Assembly (NCBI GenBank): GCA_017544125.1
Contig: JAFYET010000345.1
Coordinates: 1-9,583 of the forward strand
Direction of reading: 5' to 3'
Length of the DNA: 9,583 nt
DNA from: Ruminococcus sp.
GTDB taxonomy: Bacteria > Bacillota > Clostridia > Oscillospirales > Ruminococcaceae
Shown here: positions 5,665 through 9,583 of the stretch, piece by piece
Layout: the number at the start of each line of letters is the position of its first letter
Numbering within the stretch: the stretch's first letter is position 1
Program-made: the position numbers and the translations under genes
The notes under the pieces: model-generated
Databases searched by the model: none
What the model saw: only the letters and a program-made list of their open reading frames with translations
What the model was told of the DNA's origin: nothing

Positions 5665-6650
5665 TTATAGAGCTTGCTTATGCTCTCGACCATGTTCCTG
5701 GCTTCGTCAACGGCGTTCTGGGGGGAGAGTATCTCTGCCTTGTCGCCGAACTTGAATACCCAGCCGAAGAATGTGGGCGAAAGCTGCACATCAACGGTGA
5801 TTACAAAATGCTCATTATCTACCCTGCGTGTGACAACTCTCTCTGAGAAGCGGTCGATAACCGAATTCATAAGCGAATTCTCAAACTTTATCTCGACGGT
5901 CTCGGGCTTGCCGGGGTACATCTCGAAAACAGCATAGCGCTGCTCGCCTGCACGAGCCTTCTCCTCGTCGCTGAGCTTGTACCTGTCCTCATCAGTCACG
6001 TTGACATAGCTCATTCTGTCTATCCTGAAATACGAAAGGTCGCTTCTCTTATAGTTATAGCATATGAGGTAGTAGTTATTGTCGTTATACACGAAGTAAT
6101 AGGGCGACACCTTGTAGACCTCACCGCCGTGGCGGAACTGCTGCTTCTTGTCGGGGGTATACTCTATATACTTGAACTCAATGTTCTTCTCTTTGAGTAT
6201 GCCCTGGTTGATAGCGTTTATATTAAGGTATATCTGCTTATTCACAGTCTTTGAACGGTTGCGTATAAAAAACTCCCTGTCAAGGCTGTCAGACTTATAT
6301 TCGCTCGTTAATGTTTTCAGCTTTTCGATAAGCTCTCTTGATTTCTTCTTGGTGAGGAACCTTGAAGATGCCACCGAATCCACCAGCACCATAAGCTCCT
6401 CGTCCTGGAAAAGCCTGTCTGCAAGGTAATATGCGTTTGAGTGACCCACCTTGGTAGTCTCAAGATCCATGCCCGAGCCCTTTAGGGTGTCTATATCGTC
6501 ATAGACCGTTTTTCTCTCACACTTGATGTTCTGCCCTGCAAGTATATCTATAAGCTGTATACCTGTTATCGGGTGATCCTCATCAGACTTTCTCTCAAAT
6601 AGCTTTTTCATAAACAAGAGCTTCTGCTTCTGTTTTGCCTGGCTTGCCAT
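5661..6650 (-). CDS. WYL-domain transcriptional regulator (HTH-WYL-WCX)
   Basis: This 329-residue cytoplasmic protein is of the HTH-WYL type (YafY/PafBC-like). Residues about 8-78 form a winged HTH (ITGIQLIDIL, then TVYDDIDTLKGSG as recognition region and a YYL wing). Residues about 140-222 form the WYL domain, where NYYLICYN (192-199) stands at the WYL signature and FRIDRMS (208-214) closes it. Residues about 248-325 form the C-terminal WCX extension. In this family the WYL domain senses a ligand, often nucleic acid or nucleotide, and controls DNA binding; the target here is unknown. The ATG at 6650 has GGGGAGG upstream, inside the end of the DUF896 gene, and only 2 bp separate the two genes, so they are one operon. 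The stop codon lies in the right arm of the repeat element. Confidence 0.9.
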   Translation of the reverse strand: MASQAKQKQKLLFMKKLFERKSDEDHPITGIQLIDILAGQNIKCERKTVYDDIDTLKGSGMDLETTKVGHSNAYYLADRLFQDEELMVLVDSVASSRFLTKKKSRELIEKLKTLTSEYKSDSLDREFFIRNRSKTVNKQIYLNINAINQGILKEKNIEFKYIEYTPDKKQQFRHGGEVYKVSPYYFVYNDNNYYLICYNYKRSDLSYFRIDRMSYVNVTDEDRYKLSDEEKARAGEQRYAVFEMYPGKPETVEIKFENSLMNSVIDRFSERVVTRRVDNEHFVITVDVQLSPTFFGWVFKFGDKAEILSPQNAVDEARNMVESISKLYK

Positions 6651-6652
6651 TT

Positions 6653-6880
6653 TCAGTTTCCTCCCCTACTCGTTTTCTTCATCCTGTCCTTGACCTCGAC
6701 CTTTGAGCCGTCGGGCTCTACGATAGTTATGCTTTCAAGCTGTGCTTTGAGATTGCCCACAACAGATGCCCTGTATTCACTGCGCAGCTGCTGCCGCTCG
6801 AGATGCTCATCTTCTGTGAGCTCACGCTCTCTCGCTATCCTTGAAAGCTCGCTTATCCTGTCCAGCTTGGCCTTCTCCAT
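6653..6880 (-). CDS. DUF896 (YnzC-type, UPF0291) small protein
   Basis: This 75-residue, highly charged protein matches the DUF896/UPF0291 family (B. subtilis YnzC, about 77 aa): an N-terminal helical hairpin with LDRISELSRIARERELTED and a QQLRSEYR segment, then a tail with VEPDGSKVEVK. The family is conserved in Firmicutes; its molecular role is not settled, and in B. subtilis ynzC lies in the SOS-induced yneA operon (from memory). Here it is the first gene of an operon with the WYL regulator. The start at 6880 has only a weak SD (GGCGGT). Given the long leader with an internal terminator upstream, expression may be controlled by attenuation. Confidence 0.88.
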   Translation of the reverse strand: MEKAKLDRISELSRIARERELTEDEHLERQQLRSEYRASVVGNLKAQLESITIVEPDGSKVEVKDRMKKTSRGGN

Positions 6881-6932
6881 AAACTTTTACCGCCGTTCTT
6901 TGCAAAATGCACGCTCTTTTGAAAAATATGCA

Positions 6933-6974
6933 TTAAAAAAGAGGACACCAAATAATGCCCTCGTCATTTTCCAT
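6933..6974 (-). CDS. Possible 13-aa leader peptide overlapping the attenuator
   Basis: An ATG-to-TAA frame encodes MENDEGIIWCPLF. Codons 5-12 lie in the terminator hairpin, and the stop codon is formed at the end of the T-run. This placement is typical of leader peptides where ribosome position sets the fold. However, no Shine-Dalgarno sequence is visible 5-12 nt upstream of the ATG, and a second short frame (MCCLYGK) overlaps it with a weak AAGAAG. I treat it as a candidate only. Confidence 0.3.
   Translation of the reverse strand: MENDEGIIWCPLF
6935..6962 (-). terminator. Intrinsic terminator in the DUF896 leader (attenuator candidate)
   Basis: On the minus strand GAGGGCA (6956-6962) pairs with TGTCCTC (6941-6947) over 7 bp including one G-U pair, with an 8-nt loop, and is followed directly by TTTTTT (6935-6940). 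It lies 55 nt before the DUF896 start and about 205 nt after the predicted transcript start. It could instead end a separate small RNA. Confidence 0.7.
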
Positions 6975-7174
6975 ACAAGCAGCACATTTCACTTCTTAAA
7001 ATTTTTACACACAAATTTTGCTATTCCAAATAAGTAAATCTTTTTATTTTTTATGTTTTTTTACCCACTTGAAAAAGCTGTACAAAACAAAAAACTTATT
7101 CCGAAGTACGATTTTTTGTAATCTTTATTTTTTTTAATCGCTGTTTCGGGCATAATTTTTCTGTCTGTTCACCT

Positions 7175-7203
7175 ATTATACCACAAAAATTTCCTCTTGT
7201 CAA
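7175..7203 (-). promoter_or_regulatory. Promoter of the DUF896-WYL operon
   Basis: On the minus strand TTGACA (7198-7203) and TATAAT (7175-7180) are exactly 17 bp apart: a full-consensus sigma-A promoter. Start of transcription is expected near 7168. It is divergent from the decarboxylase operon promoter, with about 71 bp between the two -35 boxes. Confidence 0.88.
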
Positions 7204-7274
7204 CGGTATTTTGCACAAACAGTCCAATTAAAACCCCACAATTAGCACAAAAAATAATAATTTTCGGCTAAGTA

Positions 7275-7302
7275 TTGACTTTTTGTCAGAATGTGTTATC
7301 AT
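7275..7302 (+). promoter_or_regulatory. Promoter of the decarboxylase operon
   Basis: TTGACT (7275-7280) and TATCAT (7297-7302) are 16 bp apart. A slightly later CATAAT (7300-7305) is an alternative -10. Start of transcription is expected near 7309-7312, giving a leader of about 155 nt. Confidence 0.65.
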
Positions 7303-7340
7303 AATAATAGAACATATGTTTTACACATAAAAAGTGAGGC

Positions 7341-7450
7341 ACCAGAGCGGATATATCCGGAGTCTGCCGGTCGCCGGAATGACAGGCGGGGGAAGCAGTG
7401 CAGCAAGGGGAAGAGATAAAAGCCCCTTATCTGCCGCCCCCTGCGCAGGA
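7341..7450 (+). ncRNA. Structured 5' leader RNA of unknown class (cis-regulatory candidate)
   Basis: The leader folds by eye into three parts. First, CAGA/TCTG (7343-7346, 7363-7366) encloses CGGA-TATA-TCCG (7348-7359). Second, CCGG-TCG-CCGG (7367-7377). Third is a long interrupted stem: GGGGG/CCCCC (7388-7392, 7437-7441), GCAG/CTGC (7395-7398, 7431-7434) and AAGGGG/CCCCTT (7405-7410, 7423-7428), with a purine-rich 12-nt loop. A palindrome CCTGCGCAGG (7440-7449) ends just before the SD. I compared it from memory with c-di-GMP, c-di-AMP, lysine, cobalamin, guanidine, THF and T-box leaders and it fits none. No T-run follows, so any control would be at translation or mRNA stability. Confidence 0.5.
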
Positions 7451-7464
7451 AAAGGAGGAAATAA

Positions 7465-7701
7465 TTGAAAGAGCTTATTAAAAGCTACCAGAGGCTTTTG
7501 ACAGACATCAAAGAAAGGATAGACAGCCTGACATTGCAGCTTAAATGCTGCGAAACACTTGAAGAGCACAAGCGCCTTAACAGGCGGCGTGATGCCCTGA
7601 GATCGGAATATGATGACCTTATATATGCTCTGCACAAGATGAGCAGGTATAACGACATAGCCGAAAGCTACAGCCCCGAACAGGAAGTGAATGCAAAATG
7701 A
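7465..7701 (+). CDS. Small coiled-coil protein of unknown function
   Basis: This 78-residue protein starts with TTG at 7465, chosen because AGGAGG (7453-7458) lies six bases upstream. It is almost all helix-forming and charged, with heptad-like hydrophobic spacing (LIKSYQRLL, IDSLTLQL, LNRRRDALRSEYDDLIYAL), so a short coiled coil is likely. There is no signal peptide or membrane segment. I do not recognise the family. Its stop overlaps the next start (ATGA at 7698-7701), so the two are translationally coupled and the proteins probably work together, perhaps as a complex (inference). The next gene encodes a sigma-70 region-4-like HTH, so this protein could be its partner or modulator. Confidence 0.75.
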   Translation: MKELIKSYQRLLTDIKERIDSLTLQLKCCETLEEHKRLNRRRDALRSEYDDLIYALHKMSRYNDIAESYSPEQEVNAK

Positions 7702-8003
7702 GCGAGCGTGTAAGGGCAAAAAGGCTGCCCGCAGAGCTTATTGCAGCCGTAAGCTCACAGCAGGGCAGCGATGATGAAACAGGCATACGCACACGGCTGT
7801 ATCTTGCTATAATAAGAGATGTTTTTGAAAACGGTTTGACTAAGACCCAAAAATGTTATATAATGTTATATTATAGAGACGGGCTGACAATGGCAGAGAT
7901 AGCAGAGCGCTGCAACGTCAACAAATCCACCGTCTCACGCACCATTGCTGCTGCAAGGCGCAAGGTCGATAAGCGTTTAAAGCGCTTTATGGAAATAAGA
8001 TAA
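7698..8003 (+). CDS. Sigma-70 region-4-like HTH protein
   Basis: This 101-residue protein has a C-terminal helix-turn-helix like sigma-70 region 4: residues about 47-92, with LTKTQKCYIMLYYRDGLTM followed by AEIAERCNVNKSTVSRTIA and a basic tail (RRKVDKRLKRF). The N-terminal 45 residues are not recognised. Regions 2 and 3 of a true sigma factor are absent, so it cannot act alone as a normal sigma factor. More likely roles are a DNA-binding activator, a partner of another sigma subunit, or a YlxM-like HTH protein. The ATG overlaps the upstream stop by 4 nt, and an AGGAAG (7682-7687) lies in the upstream gene. The decarboxylase starts 11 bp after its stop, so all three genes form one operon. Confidence 0.8.
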   Translation: MSERVRAKRLPAELIAAVSSQQGSDDETGIRTRLYLAIIRDVFENGLTKTQKCYIMLYYRDGLTMAEIAERCNVNKSTVSRTIAAARRKVDKRLKRFMEIR

Positions 8004-8014
8004 GGGGAAATCAT

Positions 8015-9364
8015 ATGACAACACCGATATGTGATTATGTTACCGAATATGCCTTAAGCGGCAAAGCAAGGCTGCATATGCCCGGGCACAAGGGGCAGGC
8101 GCTCCACGGGCTGGAGGCATTTGATATAACCGAGATAGAGGGGGCAGGCTATCTCTACTCAGACAGCGGCATAATTGCCGAGAGCGAGAAAAACGCATCT
8201 CTCCTATTCGGTACAGGGAGAACGCTTTATTCAACAGAGGGGTCAACCCTCTCGATAAAGACGATGCTCGCCATTGCCGTGACAGCGCTAAGAAAAGACG
8301 GCGAGCGCCCGCTGATACTCGCCTGCCGCAACTCACACAAGGCGTTTCTCGATGCTGCCTGCCTGCTCGACCTTGATGTAGAGTACATAATGCAGAGCAC
8401 CCCCTCGCCCTCGCTGTGCCAGTGCTTTGTTACCCCGCAGGACGTAAGGGCGGCAATAGAGAGTGCCGAAAGGCTGCCCCTTGCTGTATACATCACAAGC
8501 CCCGATTACATGGGCAGCATACTTGATATTGCGGGCATAAAGGCTGTATGCCGTGAATACTCGCTGCCGCTGCTGGTTGACAATGCCCACGGGGCTTATC
8601 TGAAATTCTTAAAAAAGAGCCTGCACCCGATCGACCTGGGTGCGGATATGTGCTGTGACTCGGCTCACAAGACGCTGCCTGTATACACGGGCGGCGGCTA
8701 TCTGCACATAAGCCGCAATGCCGACAGCCGCTTCTTTGACGACCCAAAGGGGCTGATGTCGCTGTTTGCATCGACAAGCCCGTCATACCTTATAATGCAG
8801 TCGCTCGACATATGCAACAGGGTGCTGTCAAACGAGTTCCCCACCCTGCTTGAAAACACGGTCAATAAGATAGCACAGACAAAGCAGGAGATAGCAGATA
8901 TGGGCTTTTCTCTGCACGGGAAAGAGCCTATGAAGATAACCATACTCCCCCAGGGCTTTGGCTACACGGGCGATGAGCTGGCAGAGCATCTGAGAGAAAA
9001 CGACATAGAGTGCGAATACTCAGACCCCTACTCGCTCATACTCATGCCCTCGCCCTACACCCCAGAGGGGGACTACGAGCGGCTGCTGTATGCACTGTCG
9101 CTGCTTGATCGCAAAAAGCCGATAGAGGGCTTGCCGCTGCTGCTGCCAAAGCCGGTAAGGCGCAGGAGCATAAGAGAGGCGATGCTCGGAAAAGCAAAAG
9201 AGATACCCACCGCCGAGGCACTCGGGCGGGTGTGCGCAAGAACTGCCATTTCCTGCCAGCCCTCGGTGCCGATAGTCACCGCAGGCGAGGAGATGACCGG
9301 GAGCATAGTCAAAGCCCTTGAATACTACGGCATAGACAGGGTAAGAGTAACCTATGATGATTAG
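8015..9364 (+). CDS. PLP-dependent Orn/Lys/Arg decarboxylase (group III, short form)
   Basis: This 449-residue cytoplasmic enzyme is of the fold-type I Orn/Lys/Arg decarboxylase family (YaaO/SpeA-like). It has HMPGHKG (21-27), the GSTLSIKTML segment for PLP phosphate binding, VDNAHGAY (188-195) with the PLP-ring Asp D189, and SAHKTLP (216-222) with the Schiff-base lysine K219. The C-terminal part has the family's PIVTAGEEM (419-427). It would convert a basic amino acid to CO2 and a polyamine precursor; which one cannot be told from sequence. Bacillus homologues are about 480-490 aa, so this one is somewhat short but not visibly truncated. SD AGGGGAAA (8003-8010) precedes the ATG. In B. subtilis yaaO is followed by tmk (from memory); here an insertion sequence follows within about 8 bp, and no terminator is seen. 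Confidence 0.92.
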   Translation: MTTPICDYVTEYALSGKARLHMPGHKGQALHGLEAFDITEIEGAGYLYSDSGIIAESEKNASLLFGTGRTLYSTEGSTLSIKTMLAIAVTALRKDGERPLILACRNSHKAFLDAACLLDLDVEYIMQSTPSPSLCQCFVTPQDVRAAIESAERLPLAVYITSPDYMGSILDIAGIKAVCREYSLPLLVDNAHGAYLKFLKKSLHPIDLGADMCCDSAHKTLPVYTGGGYLHISRNADSRFFDDPKGLMSLFASTSPSYLIMQSLDICNRVLSNEFPTLLENTVNKIAQTKQEIADMGFSLHGKEPMKITILPQGFGYTGDELAEHLRENDIECEYSDPYSLILMPSPYTPEGDYERLLYALSLLDRKKPIEGLPLLLPKPVRRRSIREAMLGKAKEIPTAEALGRVCARTAISCQPSVPIVTAGEEMTGSIVKALEYYGIDRVRVTYDD

Positions 9365-9372
9365 GGCAAAAA

Positions 9373-9583
9373 TGTCGGTTTGTCAATGATGTGATACAAA
9401 GATTTCAAAAAAGTTCACCATTTGAAAGGAAGGCACTGATATAATCAGCGGGAGACTTCCAGTTCAATGGACGCATGGGGAATTTATTGTAATTTCTGCT
9501 GTGTATAGCAAGCTGCTTTTTGAAGTCATCAAACGAATAAAACCTGTGCGTTGCATAGAAATATTCGTTGTCTTTGCGGTGGG
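9373..9583 (-). mobile_element. Insertion sequence, partial (3' end, runs off the window)
   Basis: A minus-strand transposase ends at 9405, and the 40 bp after it ends in a TGT-starting segment (TGTCGGTTTGTCAATGATG from 9373) that is a good candidate for a terminal inverted repeat. The other end lies outside the window, so the exact boundary and any target duplication cannot be checked. The element ends 8 bp after the decarboxylase stop codon. Confidence 0.65.
9405..9583 (-). CDS. Transposase C-terminus, IS481/IS3-like integrase core (partial)
   Basis: Only the last 58 residues lie in the window; the gene is cut by the window's right edge, not visibly broken. The reading frame HRKDNEYFYATHRFYSF, then FKKQLAIHSRNYNKFPMR, then PLNWKSPADYI is the typical C-terminal end of a DDE (rve) integrase-core transposase: the HRKDNE motif follows the catalytic Glu, and the YN..PMRPLNWKSP block ends the domain. 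The family would be IS481 or a close IS3-type relative; the catalytic Asp residues are outside the window. The stop TGA is at 9405-9407. Confidence 0.85.
   Translation of the reverse strand, partial: HRKDNEYFYATHRFYSFDDFKKQLAIHSRNYNKFPMRPLNWKSPADYISAFLSNGELF

Larger units (their letters stand above)
6881..7168 (-). promoter_or_regulatory. Long leader of the DUF896-WYL operon
   Basis: About 288 nt lie between the predicted transcript start (about 7168) and the DUF896 ATG. The segment is very AT-rich with several poly-A/T runs and no credible long ORF. It contains an intrinsic terminator (6935-6962). Between that terminator and the ATG I see no room for a second -35/-10 pair, so the operon must be reached by read-through unless a weak promoter is missed. 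An inverted repeat AATGCA/TGCATT (6906-6911 and 6929-6934) lies between terminator and start. Confidence 0.55.

Noticed and set aside
6690..7037. Plus-strand frame of 115 codons opposite DUF896 and its leader
   Set aside because: It overlaps a recognisable DUF896 gene in antisense and ends in AT-rich leader DNA.
7310..7464. Known riboswitch or T-box before the decarboxylase operon
   Set aside because: I could not find the T-box core, the c-di-GMP, c-di-AMP, lysine, guanidine or cobalamin signature words; left as an unassigned structured leader.

Overview
The window looks like chromosomal DNA of a Clostridia-class Firmicute, most likely a Ruminococcus-like member of the Oscillospiraceae. This is inferred, not proven. 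The support is strong AGGAGG-type ribosome binding sites, textbook TTGACA/TATAAT promoters, a Bacillus EndoA-type MazF, a DUF896 (YnzC) protein, a YacP/Rae1-type NYN domain, moderately GC-rich genes and AT-rich intergenic regions full of period-7 ATAATGC-type repeats. There are eight complete protein genes, one partial transposase gene, and no tRNA, rRNA or CRISPR.

Layout. Positions 1-131 are intergenic and repeat-like. At 132-2696 (minus) lies a large translational GTPase of the Tet(M)/EF-G ribosomal-protection type fused to a C-terminal YacP/Rae1-like NYN nuclease domain. Its promoter (2891-2919) produces a leader of about 190 nt that runs through a MITE-like element packed with small hairpins. 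Divergent from it, at 3034-3381 (plus), is a MazF/EndoA endoribonuclease with no antitoxin beside it. After a second, unrelated hairpin cluster and a strong promoter comes a c-di-GMP protein at 3813-5474 (plus), with a decayed GGDEF domain and an intact EAL domain. A second copy of the heptamer-bounded element (5476-5664) fills the gap to the convergent operon and carries a bidirectional terminator in its centre. The convergent operon (minus, 6880 to 5661) encodes DUF896 and a WYL-domain regulator. It has a strong promoter at 7175-7203 and a 290-nt leader with an internal terminator that looks like an attenuator.

Divergent from that, a plus-strand promoter at 7275-7302 drives a structured leader of about 155 nt. 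Then comes a tight three-gene operon: a 78-aa coiled-coil protein with a TTG start, a 101-aa protein with only a sigma-70 region-4-like HTH, and a 449-aa PLP-dependent Orn/Lys/Arg decarboxylase. About 8 bp after the decarboxylase stop an IS481/IS3-like insertion sequence begins on the minus strand and runs off the window.

Themes. Two ribonuclease-type proteins that act on translated mRNA (the Rae1-like fusion and MazF) share one divergent intergenic region. Two operons have long leaders that look regulatory. A modular repeat family contributes a -10 box, an RNA leader, a terminator and a stop codon to its neighbours. The most interesting item is the GTPase-nuclease fusion, which joins two A-site-acting activities in one polypeptide.
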